Of a stretch of 64,000 nt of DNA, positions 34,719 to 44,341 are shown in pieces. A program made the position numbers and the translations under genes. The notes beneath the pieces are model-generated. The model worked only from the letters and a program-made list of their open reading frames with translations, ran no database searches and was not told where the DNA came from. Each line of letters opens with the position of its first letter. Position 1 is the first letter of the stretch. The stretch is from assembly GCF_010015585.1 (NCBI RefSeq), contig NW_022985069.1, positions 1,395,730-1,459,729 of the forward strand. The letters are read 5' to 3'. Source of the DNA: Eremomyces bilateralis CBS 781.70 (lineage: Eukaryota > Ascomycota > Dothideomycetes > Eremomycetales > Eremomycetaceae).

Positions 34719-35885
34719 TCACCTCACCCGAACCCCCACCCCAACACTCCCTGTCTCAAAACACTCCACCAACCCCGCCCCAAACACCTCTCCCAACACC
34801 CACTCAAACTCCAACCCATACCACACCCTCCACTTCCTCGTCCTCCCCACCATCGGCCCCATATCCTCCCCCCGCTCCCGCCGCCTCTCCGCCGGCCCGT
34901 CCCCCTCCTTCGCCACCCCGCCATCCCACCGCTCCCTTAGCAACTCCATCGGCGCCTCCCGCACCTGCGCCCCCCCCTTCCCCAACAACCCCACCAACGC
35001 CTCCCGCGCCCCCTGCACGAACTTCAAATACGCCCCCGTATTCGGCAGCGAGAATGCATACACTTCCGCCGCCGCCTCCCGTCCGCCTGCGCCGCTGCTC
35101 CCCGCGGGGCTATACCCCTCCCCCGCCCCCACCGGGCCTCCCGACGCAATCGGCGCCTTCCCGCCCCTCCCCGCCGGTAACCCCAAGCGCAAAAAACTCC
35201 CCGCCCGCGACGGCCCCGCGCTATTCACCCGCGTCAAAAACCCCGCCTCCACCAACCGCCCCACTTCCTCCCTCCCCAACCCCGCCCGCCGCACATCCAC
35301 CCGCACCTCCCCCGGATGCGCCTGCATCAGCGCGATATACTTCTCCTTCAATTCGTCCTCCAGCCCAGGATACTCCCTCACCACATCCACCCACCGCGCC
35401 TCCAGCACAACGCCATGTCCGACCGAGCGCGCGCCCGCGCCGCGGCCGGGGATCTCGATTTTCCGTAAGGTGCCGCTGTGGAGGAGGCAGGAGAGTTCGC
35501 GGTCGAGGGAGGTGGGGGAGGGCGCGAGGGCGCGGAGGTGGGCGATGGAGATGAGGGGGGGGAGGGCGGCGCGAAAGGTGAGGAGGGTGGCGATCTGGGT
35601 GCTGGAGAGGCCGGTGCGGTGGGAGGGGAGGGGGGTGAACATGGTGGTGGTGAGGTGGGTGATGAGGGGGAGGGCGGTGGGGGTGGAGAGGGCGGTGGGG
35701 AGGTGGGTGAGGAGACCGTGGTTGGGGAGGGGGGAGGGGTGGTTTATGGTGGAGGAGGGGCGGAAGGGCGTGGTGGAGGGGGCGGCATTATGGGGTTGGC
35801 GGCCTCGAGGGGAGGAGGATTTGATGGGGGATTTGGTGTTGGATCGGTTTTTGGTTATTCGGCCGGGAGTGATGTTTAGAGGCAT
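34719..35885 (-). CDS. STK19-family winged-helix protein
   Basis: Intronless, 388 aa. After a disordered Ser/Pro/Thr/Arg N-terminus (1-75), the body has the STK19 (PF10494) features: FRAALPPLISIAHLRALAPS, LDRELSCLLHSGTLRKIEIPGRG (split here by no gap), RADLGREEVGRL-like helix followed by GFLTRVN, and the closing motif KWRVWYGLEFEWVLGEVFGA with CFETGSVGVG. Human STK19 was first called a kinase but is now known as a DNA/chromatin-binding winged-helix protein that takes part in transcription-coupled repair. Gly/Ala-rich insertions are typical of fungal copies. The gene is strongly GC-rich, and a 437-codon open frame on the opposite strand is its shadow. It converges with the disordered gene ending 181 bp away. 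Confidence 0.8.
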   Translation of the reverse strand: MPLNITPGRITKNRSNTKSPIKSSSPRGRQPHNAAPSTTPFRPSSTINHPSPLPNHGLLTHLPTALSTPTALPLITHLTTTMFTPLPSHRTGLSSTQIATLLTFRAALPPLISIAHLRALAPSPTSLDRELSCLLHSGTLRKIEIPGRGAGARSVGHGVVLEARWVDVVREYPGLEDELKEKYIALMQAHPGEVRVDVRRAGLGREEVGRLVEAGFLTRVNSAGPSRAGSFLRLGLPAGRGGKAPIASGGPVGAGEGYSPAGSSGAGGREAAAEVYAFSLPNTGAYLKFVQGAREALVGLLGKGGAQVREAPMELLRERWDGGVAKEGDGPAERRRERGEDMGPMVGRTRKWRVWYGLEFEWVLGEVFGAGLVECFETGSVGVGVRVR

Positions 35886-36440
35886 ATATTCGAGGTGAGT
35901 TTGGAGAGGTTGGAGAACTTGATGTCGATGATGAAGTTGCGGGACATGTCAAGGACAAGTTATATGCATGACTCGTGAACAAGGATATCTACGCATGTTT
36001 TAAGTCATGCATACCCACCCACCTAACGCCGCAGCTGCGGTGAGGTTCCTGTTCTATTGCTTTCAGAGTTCTGATGTTTTACCTTTGTCAGCGCCAAAGG
36101 GAGATGGTTTAAACTACAGGTTTGGTCAATTCAGTAGTTCGAGTCCTTGTGATAGTTTGAGTTCTTATGTTTTAGCGTCTCCAGGCGACCAGCGTTGTTG
36201 TTTTTATTCCAATGCTTCTATCAAAGCCGATATCTTCCCCTCGGTTGATATAACATTTCCAACGCACTGCTGCCCCTCTTCTATCGTTGTTGGCCTTTGG
36301 AAATTGAAGCTATGCCGGGCGAGTCAATGAATGAATACTAGATAGGGGCCAGCTGTTATCCGGAAGAGCATTCACTACATCAATGTGCAACGGACTTCTT
36401 GAGCTCCATCAATTGGGAGATATCGTGATAGACCTGTGTT
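35886..36440. other. gene-free interval
   Basis: About 550 bp upstream of the STK19-family gene (promoter at the left end), AT-rich to the right. No gene, repeat or RNA seen. Confidence 0.4.
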
Positions 36441-37630
36441 GACAGCGTCATGGAAGCACCCCACGTCTCAGTGAGAAGTTCTCTGTTGAGCATTTCAACC
36501 TAGTTCGGAAGATCGAATTTAATGACGGTACAGCTTGAGCTATAGGTTTCGGTTTCCTCAAATAGTGGAGGAGATTGACACTGCTCGGGAGGCGTTAACT
36601 AGCGAAGATGCCATGAAAATCGAGATCGCGAGGACAAAGTATCTACAGTGTGTTTTTGGTCTTCATGTTTGCGTCATTTCAGGATTGACTGCATGATTCA
36701 TCAAAGAGAGGACATCGATCCCCGTTCCTCATATCCATCACTACAATGTTTCTGCTCAGAAGGTCATGGGAGCACAGTCCATCATTATGGACTATGTCGA
36801 CGGTCTTGTTGCTTTAGAACACCGAGAGCTCAAAATCAGCCCTCCCTTAACGTTCGGGACCCTGGAGCAAGATGAGAGCTTTCGAAAACAGATGGCTGGC
36901 ATCCAAGTCCAGCTCTCCACCTACATCATTGACGAAATCGGCTGTCTGGCTCTTGACGATGAAGGCAACATAACTATTGGCCGGGATATTGAAACTTGCA
37001 AAGGGTCTTGGGCATCCGCCGTCGACTATTACAATGATGCTGCCGACCATGCCATCTCCGGGACTTTGCGAGAGATCGAGGATGATATGCTGCAGTCGAG
37101 GTCCAGGACCTTCCCGTTGCTCTTTAAGGAGATAGTGAAACGGCGATGTCCTCGTTCCTCGGGGCCTTTCTGTTTAACAAATCGGGATTTTGGCGCCCAT
37201 AACCTACTTAGTCGACGACAGTTTCAACATCATTGCTATGATAGATCTGGACGGTATAATGGCAGCTCCAATTGGGCCAGCCGCACAGCTTCCGCTCTAT
37301 TCTGGCCAGCAGTGCGAAGTACCAGGCCATGTCCAAACGCGCCCGGCTATTATTGAACAAATCAAGCGAATCGCACCGAATCTACCCCGATACAAGCGCC
37401 TAATATTCGAACTGGAAAGATCTGTCTTCAAACAAATCCAAGAGCAGGGCGAGCCGGCCGAGTATATCCCACTCAGCTCATACATGCTGTCAGACACGGC
37501 AAGCGTAGTGCAGGGCCTGGCAGATTACAAGTCCCATCAAACCTCAGTCAGCGATAAATGGATGGACTGTTATGCGCGGCATTTAAAGGAGATTGACGGA
37601 GCTGTGACTGTCAAACTGCGAAAAAACTAA
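36441..37630 (+). pseudogene. aminoglycoside-phosphotransferase (APH) family kinase pseudogene
   Basis: Blocks of a fungal APH/choline-kinase-like protein occur in order on the plus strand: KFSVEHFNLVRKIEFNDGTA, RTSIPVPHIHHYN, IIMDYVDG, the catalytic-loop block LTNRDFGAHNLL, and the metal-binding block IIAMIDLDGI, then a normal-looking C-terminus to a stop at 37628. They cannot be joined: TGA at 36536-36538 replaces the usual Trp after DGTA, TGA at 36694-36696 sits before FIKERTS, and a one-base insertion near 37210 shifts the frame right after the HNLL loop. Intron-like sequence (about 36647-36681) remains. The first TGA replaces an expected Trp codon and the second could come from CGA, so both fit G:C to A:T change as in RIP, but two sites prove nothing. 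Confidence 0.75.
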
Positions 37631-38313
37631 CCTTCCAATATAGAATGGCATGGTAATCTCTTAACCTAGATCTGTAGAAATGAGATCTCCTAGAGACGTT
37701 GAGGCGGATCACCTATCCTTATTCCCCCTGTAGCCTATGGAGTACTACCGTTGAGGCGAAACTCAATCACTGGCCACTACTACCATCGGAATTCTGGAGA
37801 GAGTGATCTGTAAGAAGTCAAACTTTTTGGTAGGGTTAGGAACTTTTCCGGAATACTTTGGTACGGTGCGATCCGGAGTCCAGAGATCAACTTCCGCGAG
37901 CAATTGGTTTCGATAACAAAGTCCATGTCATTGTTCTGTTGATTCATGATTGTTCTCCAAGAGTGATGTCATTGGCCCACACACCCAGCCACCCTCCCAA
38001 GGCCAAAGCAGAGCTCGAAGGTCTTGTATTCCGCACTTGTAACAGCAATTACAATTCAAGTTCTGGTCCCGTGCCTCGTCTGACAAGAGGAAACCTCAGC
38101 ACAGCATGAATGCAATGATCGTTTAATATGATCGTCCTTAGCATTTACACGGTCAACACAGATGTCGGCATAGAAACGAATCACCCACCACCAGAGTCCC
38201 TTCTTCAGGACAAGCCTACTCGGCCCTGAACTCGTCAGCGGAACACGCCGTATTGGAAGAAGATTGGTTGCAAGATCTGCACAAGACACAGACGGTTGCG
38301 TTCTACGAACGAG
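37631..38313. other. gene-free interval upstream of DGAT2
   Basis: About 680 bp that should contain the DGAT2 promoter. No open frame with a recognisable motif. Confidence 0.4.
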
Positions 38314-39781
38314 ATGGAGCAAAATTCAACGAGGTCATATGCGGAAGCAGCCGCAACAGAGACAGAGAATGTCGAGGCCGATGGATACATGATGGACATG
38401 CGGACAGGACATGAGGCTTCCCTGCCGAAAACACACACAAACCCAACCGAGACAGAAAAGGAGGACCGACCGAACGGAGATAAGGGGGGACCTCGAGTGA
38501 ACGGGCACACCAACGGAGATGTCTTGGTGGAGCGACAAGTCAGTAGCGATATCGTATATGAGGAGCGGAGGAGTAGCAACGGCGAATCTCTCGCAACTAT
38601 CCGGACGGATGGCGCAGAGGACGATATATCCAAGGCAGTCCGTCGAGATGCACGAACACGACAGGTCCGGAGCGAACTCGTCAGTGGAAGGAAAGCTGGC
38701 GAGAACTGGGATCGAAGGTATGTCTATCTCAGGTATCCTCCAATATAATACTAATCTCCCCACCAGGATCCGCTGGGCACCGCTCAACGTCCCCCTTAAA
38801 CGCCGCCTACAAACCCTCATGGTCCTCCTCCATAGCCTCTCCATTATCATGATGGTCACCACCTTCTTCTTCCTCTGCGCCATCCCCCTCCTCTGGCCCA
38901 TCATCGTCCCCTACCTCATATACGTCCTCCTCTCCAACGCCGGATCGTCCGGAGAACATTACTACCGCTCCGAGAGAATACGGCGGCTGCCGATCTGGTC
39001 GCTTTTCGCATCATACTTTCCCGCCCGACTCCACCGATCACACGTCCTGCCGCCCACCCGGAAATATATCTTCGGATACCACCCACACGGGATCATCAGC
39101 CACGGAGCGTTCGCCGCCTTCGCGACGGAGGCGATGGGATTTTCCCAGCTGTTCCCGGGCATCACCAACTCGCTGTTGACGCTTGATTCAAATTTCCGAA
39201 TCCCCATCTATCGAGACTGGGCGCTGCGGCTCGGGATGGCGTCTGTCTCCCGCGAGTCGTGCGAGAATCTCCTTTCCAAAGGCGGCGTGAACAGCCACGG
39301 CATGGGTCGAGCCATCACGATCGTCATCGGCGGCGCGAGCGAGTCGCTCGATGCGGAGCCCGGGATCGTGCGATTGGTGCTGGCCCGGCGCCGGGGTTTC
39401 GTGAAACTGGCCATCCGAACTGGGGCGGATTTGGTGCCGGTGTTTGCGTTTGGAGAAAACGACCTCTATGAACAGGTTCGTCCGGCGGATCACCCGCTCC
39501 TCCACCAGTTCCAGATGCTCGTAAAGAAGATCTTGGGGTTCACGGTGCCCATCTTCCATGCGCGGGGGATTTTCAACTACGATGTCGGCATCTTGCCGTA
39601 CCGGCGACCGGTCAACGTGGTGGTGGGCAAACCTATCCAAGTACGGCAGCAGGAGAAGCCGGATGAAGCGTATGTACAGGAGTTGCATGACGAGTATACG
39701 CAGGAGCTCCGACGGATTTGGGATGATTGGAAAGACACTTTCTACAAGGACCGAGATGCGGAGTTGCAAATCGTCAGTTGA
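38314..39781 (+). CDS. DGA1: diacylglycerol O-acyltransferase 2 (DGAT2 / Dga1)
   Basis: Two exons (38314-38717 and 38767-39781) give 472 aa. Residues 1-130 are a polar, probably disordered extension. Then IRWAPLNVPLKRRLQT leads into a double hydrophobic hairpin (LLHSLSIIMMVTTFFFLCAI and PLLWPIIVPYLIYVLL). The active-site motif YHPHG is at about 239-243, followed by GASVSRESCENLL-type sequence, an IVIGGASESLDAEPG block (glycerol-phosphate-like site), RRRGFVKLAIRTGADLVPVF and FGENDLYEQV. These are hallmarks of DGAT2, the ER and lipid-droplet enzyme that makes triacylglycerol from diacylglycerol and acyl-CoA. ATG 38314 is the first in frame. The 3' end faces the CobW-like gene with 72 bp between stops. 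Confidence 0.95.
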
Positions 39782-39853
39782 GTCGATTCTGTACATCTAT
39801 TGTACTTCATGTCTATGTTTGGTATCTTCTAGCACGTACTCCAGCAGTGCTTC

Positions 39854-40954
39854 TCAGGATATGGTCGTGATAGTGAGGGATCCGGGGCTTCCCTCTCCTT
39901 CTAAAATAATGAACTTTTCCGCCTCTATTCTCTTCTTCCACTTGGATGACTCTTCTCGAGCAGTGACGACAGTCAGCCGTAGAACTAGGTCTATGTCAAC
40001 TCCGTTTGTATTTGCCTCTGGGGCAGGCCCAATAGCCGTAAATGTCCATCTTCCGAATGCCCAGTTCAATATATACTCCTTAGGCAAGGGATGCGCAGGT
40101 GGAGGTTTATTTCTGTCGTCATCAGAAGAAACAGGATGTACTTTGCACTTCAGAATGCCTTTAATCCTGTACACCTCTTCCCTAGGTGCGTCCTCCAGCA
40201 ACTTGACCAATCTCCCAATATCGACTGCATCTTCGGATGACCCCGAGAGCGTGATCGACAGCACCTCCACCTCATTATGATGCTCACCGTGCCCATGCTC
40301 ATGCCCATGCTCCTCTGCCCCCCCCTTTTCCACCCCCAATCCCGCGAGCTTCGCATCAATCCCCAGCAACACATCCCGACTCACCCAACCCCGATCCGAC
40401 TTCTCCTTCGGCGTATCCACCTCCAAATCCCCAATCCGATCCTCCACATCCTCGATCCGCCGCTCTCCCACGCCCTCCCACTTATTTAGCACGATCAAGT
40501 CCGTGTACCGCGCCTGCAGCTTCGCCGTGACGCTCGTCTCCTCATACCCCTTCCAGTTCTCCACGTCGATCACGCTCACCACCCCGTCCAGCGCGAACGC
40601 CCCTGTCTCCCGCCCGATGCGGTTCACCTCCATCGCCAACGTCGCGGGGAACGCGCTGCCGGACGTCTCGATGATCACGCGGTCAGGATTAACGGAAGTG
40701 CGCAGCTCGAGGAGCGCGTCGGAGAGTTGTCCGACTAGATTGCAGCAGATGCAGCCATTGAGAATCTCGCGGACGCCGGAGATGGAGGAGGCAGAGGCGA
40801 GTTGGGAGTCGACGGCGACGTCGCCAAATTCGTTCTTGAGGAGCGCGATGCGGTAGGTGGGGGGGAGTTGGGGGATGAGGTGGAGGATGAGGGTGGTTTT
40901 GCCGGCGCCGAGGAAGCCGGTGATGATGGTCACTGGGATGGGGGAGGTGGCCAT
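39854..40954 (-). CDS. CobW/ZNG1-like GTP-binding metallochaperone
   Basis: Intronless, 366 aa, the normal size. Walker A is GFLGAGKTT at residues 13-21; the zinc-binding CxCC motif is in EILNGCICCNLVG; Walker B is VVSVIDVEN; and the guanine motif is VLNKW (NKxD-like, with Trp in place of Asp after a short spacer). A His-rich loop (EEHGHEHGHGEHHNE) separates the GTPase domain from the C-terminal CobW domain, which reads YRIKGILKCKVHPV...LNWAFGRWTF. Family members carry zinc to client enzymes (human ZNG1 to METAP1) using GTP. The His-rich loop supports metal handling. NKW in place of NKxD deserves notice but also occurs in this fungal group as far as I recall (not verified). Confidence 0.9.
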   Translation of the reverse strand: MATSPIPVTIITGFLGAGKTTLILHLIPQLPPTYRIALLKNEFGDVAVDSQLASASSISGVREILNGCICCNLVGQLSDALLELRTSVNPDRVIIETSGSAFPATLAMEVNRIGRETGAFALDGVVSVIDVENWKGYEETSVTAKLQARYTDLIVLNKWEGVGERRIEDVEDRIGDLEVDTPKEKSDRGWVSRDVLLGIDAKLAGLGVEKGGAEEHGHEHGHGEHHNEVEVLSITLSGSSEDAVDIGRLVKLLEDAPREEVYRIKGILKCKVHPVSSDDDRNKPPPAHPLPKEYILNWAFGRWTFTAIGPAPEANTNGVDIDLVLRLTVVTAREESSKWKKRIEAEKFIILEGEGSPGSLTITTIS

Positions 40955-41213
40955 TGTGTTGGAATGGTCATGGAGGTAGATGTATTAGTGATTGAGTATT
41001 CAATTGCGCGTGCCTCGAGGGTGAAATTCGTTGATCGGCCTTCACATTTGAACAATGAGGCTCTAGCCTGTTAGTGGGGCGGGATTGTGGATATCTACCC
41101 CCGCATCGTCATCAAAAGCCGCCGCCCCTCCATTATTATATTTGATATTTCACACGCAGTAAACATACCATTATCCGGAATTTAAAGGACAGGATCTAGC
41201 ATTGTGAATTGTC

Positions 41214-42536
41214 TTACAATTTAGATCTACCCACCGAAGTACGTGTGCCATCAGCATTCAACGCGACCACTGGGCTCTCTGGTCTTTTGACAATGGTCCC
41301 ATCCGGCCTAAACCCTTCTACTCCCCCCAACGTCGCCGTCACACGATATCCGCACGCCTGCTTCATCTTAGCCGTCATCCTCGCCTCCACCTCAGGCGTC
41401 ACGCTCAACGTGAAGTTCTCTTGCGGCCTGACGAAATGCCGGACATAGAACTGCAGGATGACTGGCCGCTCCCCTCCTTGAGCAATATTTGGTCCCGTTG
41501 CATGCCACACTCGGCTTTCGAACACGAGACACGTCCCCGCAGGTCCGCTGGCGAAGGTCGTCCCTGCGTTATCGAAGAGATTGTCCGGTGCAACCAGGCC
41601 GTTGTGGCTTTGAGGGAGGATCCGAGTGCCGCCGTTCTCCTCGTTCACATCGCAGAGAAACCACATCAGATTGAGCCCCAGCGGGAACTGTGGGACCGCA
41701 GGATTTATCGTGATCTGGTCGGTGTGCATGCCCATTCCGTTGCTCCCAGGGCGGTTGATGTTGGCCGTGTAGGACGATAAGTGGTACCCGTCACCGAGCG
41801 TCTCCGGCATGAACTCTTCCACCAAGGGATGTTCGAGGAGATCGAGGAACTCCTGGCCCTTGTTTGGTAGGTTCCAGATGCGCTGATTTGGCTTCTTGGG
41901 ACCTCCGTCGAAATACGCGACACCGGCTTTGGCTTCTCCTTCCGCTTGGTCTTTCAGTCGTTTCTGTAAGCCCGCAAGCTGCGGAGGAGATAGGGCATCT
42001 TTCACGAACCCGTAGCCGAACTCTTTAACATCTCTCCTAACCTGTTCGAGATCCGCCGTCGGCTGAGGGAGTCTGCCGTAGCTGGACGAGTGGGGTGGAC
42101 TCGCCGGTTGAATCGGAGAAAGCGCATCGGCAAATTTAACCCCCAGCCTGGAGTCTCCAGTCGAGCTAATATGGTTGAAATGGTGGCCGTAGCGGCAGTC
42201 CATGAGGCCCTGAATGAGGTGCAGCACGGTCTGGGGTCGCATCCGTATCGACACATCTGGTTTGCCTTGACATTGTTCTCGGATGGTGGCCTGTCCATTC
42301 CGTGCATCGATGAAGATATGCGGATGGCCTGAAGTGAGGTCCAGTTCGATCAAGGCCCTAAGCTCCGCGACCTTCGGAAGCTTCTCCGTGATGGCTGAGA
42401 CTGCAGCGTCATACTCGGCCTTTGTAGCGGCGCTTTTGTTATCAATCGGATTGCCAAAGTTGGCATGGTCAATATCTTGGACATCACCCCCCGAGGTGGA
42501 TCCTTTCATTCCTTGTTGAGAGTTCCGAGTATACAT
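41214..42536 (-). CDS. SCP2-like domain fused to phytanoyl-CoA dioxygenase domain, C-terminal SKL
   Basis: Intronless, 440 aa from MYTRNSQQGM at 42536. An in-frame ATG at 42659 would add 41 residues that look like 5'UTR. Residues 35-140 resemble the SCP2 sterol/lipid-carrier fold: HIFIDARNGQATIREQCQG, then PDVSIRMRPQTVLHLIQG and GDSRLGVKFADALSP. Residues 160-375 are a PhyH-type Fe(II)/2-oxoglutarate oxygenase: metal ligands His271 and Asp273 in GMGMHTDQI, His345 in SRVWHATGPN, and Arg357 for 2-oxoglutarate in GERPVILQF. The last three residues are SKL, the canonical PTS1, so the enzyme should work inside peroxisomes. A natural reading is alpha-hydroxylation of a lipid or branched acyl-CoA held by the SCP2 part (inference). 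Confidence 0.88.
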   Translation of the reverse strand: MYTRNSQQGMKGSTSGGDVQDIDHANFGNPIDNKSAATKAEYDAAVSAITEKLPKVAELRALIELDLTSGHPHIFIDARNGQATIREQCQGKPDVSIRMRPQTVLHLIQGLMDCRYGHHFNHISSTGDSRLGVKFADALSPIQPASPPHSSSYGRLPQPTADLEQVRRDVKEFGYGFVKDALSPPQLAGLQKRLKDQAEGEAKAGVAYFDGGPKKPNQRIWNLPNKGQEFLDLLEHPLVEEFMPETLGDGYHLSSYTANINRPGSNGMGMHTDQITINPAVPQFPLGLNLMWFLCDVNEENGGTRILPQSHNGLVAPDNLFDNAGTTFASGPAGTCLVFESRVWHATGPNIAQGGERPVILQFYVRHFVRPQENFTLSVTPEVEARMTAKMKQACGYRVTATLGGVEGFRPDGTIVKRPESPVVALNADGTRTSVGRSKL

Positions 42537-43759
42537 GGCTAATGATACTTGGTAGTGCACTGCTATTTCAGTGGGATGACGGAACAGCTTGATGAAAACG
42601 AGCAAACTTTGACTTGCAGGCGGAAAAAAGGACTTAAACAGACCACATAACAACTGCACTACCTATTCTAATGCTTATGGGTAGCCGTCATATACGTTCG
42701 TAGCACTGGGCTGTCGTATTACCGAAAAGGTGGGGTTTGGATTCAAGAGAGGAGTTGTATGAGGGGCACCCATTTAAGGCATTCCGAAAGCCAGTGGGAT
42801 CTTCTTCACTGCGTGACGATCAATTTGTCTTTCATACCTTATGCAGCAGCAGTATCCGCTTCAATGACTATGGCATGAACTTTTCGAGAGTGTCGTAAAT
42901 AGGAGGAGGTCAAGTTGTGATGAGACCTCCATGTCCAGTCTGTCGCAGGGCCTACGGAGACCAGTCTGGTCCTCAATTTTCATGCCAGATTGATACTTAT
43001 GCCCCGCTATCTCCACTCATTCCGGTCATTTGGTACGTACCAGACTAATTAGCAAGACGAGTAGGGAGCCAGCGACGCGGAGTGTGGAGAGTATCGTCCG
43101 AAATCAGTAGTATTGACAATTGAGCCTCTTCCAGGGATCGCCCAAAGCTCTATCCATATATGAACCGGAGGCGATCCAGAAGCTGAAGGGGATCTGATTT
43201 CCATATTAGCGCATTGAGCCATTGGAATCAACTGGGCGGATCCAGCTGGAATGTTCCCTGATGTGCATTCCGACGCTCCGCCCAGATCTGCCGGCGCGAT
43301 CGAGCCGAAACTAGTGCAGTTAGGTGCGCAGGAGCGGCAGGATGATTCGGTGCCGCCGTGGGCTATGAGTCTGGTTCCTCTAATAAGAGCAGATTTACTG
43401 GCATGGTTACGCGAAGTTGGGAACACTGGCTTCATGGCTTGGGACTGGGTGAGGTGGTTGTGCACTCGCCGAGGGGCAGTGCAGGGTATCACGTCACGGA
43501 CGGGAACTGCGACAGAAACAGCAAACAGGACTTGATGGTGGAAGGCACAGGGGTCTAAATACTATCCAATGACCCCTCCACTCCCTTTGTTTGTTGGGAA
43601 GATTTACTATCAACTTTCACCCCACTTCAATCGTTCCTAACAGAACCACATCCTTTTCCTATTCTCGAACGATTCAATCAGTCCAGTATGTCTAAAGCCC
43701 TCTACAGGGAACACTGATTCTAACATGACTTTGACGTAGTACATCCATCTACCAGCACC
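42537..43759. promoter_or_regulatory. intergenic region of divergent SCP2-PhyH and Ddr48-like genes
   Basis: About 1.2 kb that holds both promoters. A 160-codon open stretch on the minus strand (about 43049-43540) has no ATG at its head and no recognised motif, so it is not called as a gene. Confidence 0.4.
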
Positions 43760-44156
43760 ATGGATTTCGTCAACAAGCTCACCGGCAACAACCAGGGGAG
43801 CAACCAGGGCCAGCAGCAGCAAGCCCAGGGCTCTCAACAAGGCGAACAGCACCAGAGCGGTGGCTTCCTCGGCGGGTTGGGCGACAAGTTCAACGCTGCT
43901 GCCGGCGGGGGCAAGGAGAGTGAGAAGAACGAAGATATGCTCGACAAGTTTGTCTCCCTGATCTAGCCGAAAGATAGTAGCATGGACTGACGATCACTCA
44001 AGGGGTGTCGACTTCGTCCAGGAGAAATTCCTAGGACAGGGTCCTCAGGATAACGAGTCCGCCATCGAGCAGGCCAAAGACGAGAAGATCTCGGACTTCA
44101 TCCGGGACAGGTACAAGGGTGCGACTGGAAAGGAGTTCCCGGTGGCCGATAAATAG
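43760..44156 (+). CDS. small Gln/Gly-rich stress-type protein (Ddr48-like family of filamentous fungi)
   Basis: Two exons (43760-43947 and 44003-44156) give 113 aa. The N-terminus is MDFVNKLTGNNQGSNQGQQQQ, followed by a Gly-rich part (GGFLGGLGDKFNAAAGGG), then EKNEDMLDKGVDFVQEKFLG, and the well-kept C-terminus GQGPQDNESAIEQAKDEKIS with FIRDRYKGATGKEFPV. Filamentous fungi often annotate this as DNA-damage-responsive protein 48 by weak similarity, and expression is commonly linked to stress; the molecular role is unknown. The second exon restores the GVDFVQEK motif exactly at the splice site, which fixes the intron. Confidence 0.85.
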
Positions 44157-44341
44157 GGCGACCCAGTTCTCATGAACGGGCGCATCATGTCCACGATCCT
44201 CGTCATGGAGAGGACTGAATTTTCCGCGCTCCGAAGAGGGGGCGATTGACGACCTCATGCCTCTTCCACGCGCTGTCTCGATAGTTCGAATATCAGGTAT
44301 CACAGTAACCCGATGCTTTCTCGTATCGAACGTCCTTCCAT

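Noticed and set aside
34585-35898. 437-codon open frame on the plus strand opposite the STK19-family gene
   Set aside because: It is Pro/Ser/Arg/Gly-rich antisense of a GC-rich gene; the minus strand carries the recognisable family motifs.
39854-42536. DGAT2, CobW-like and SCP2-PhyH genes as a lipid gene cluster
   Set aside because: The order mixes an unrelated metallochaperone, orientations differ and no shared regulatory site is visible; peroxisome and lipid links are too general.
43049-43540. Open frame of about 160 codons on the minus strand upstream of the Ddr48-like gene
   Set aside because: No ATG near its head, no motif, no plausible introns.
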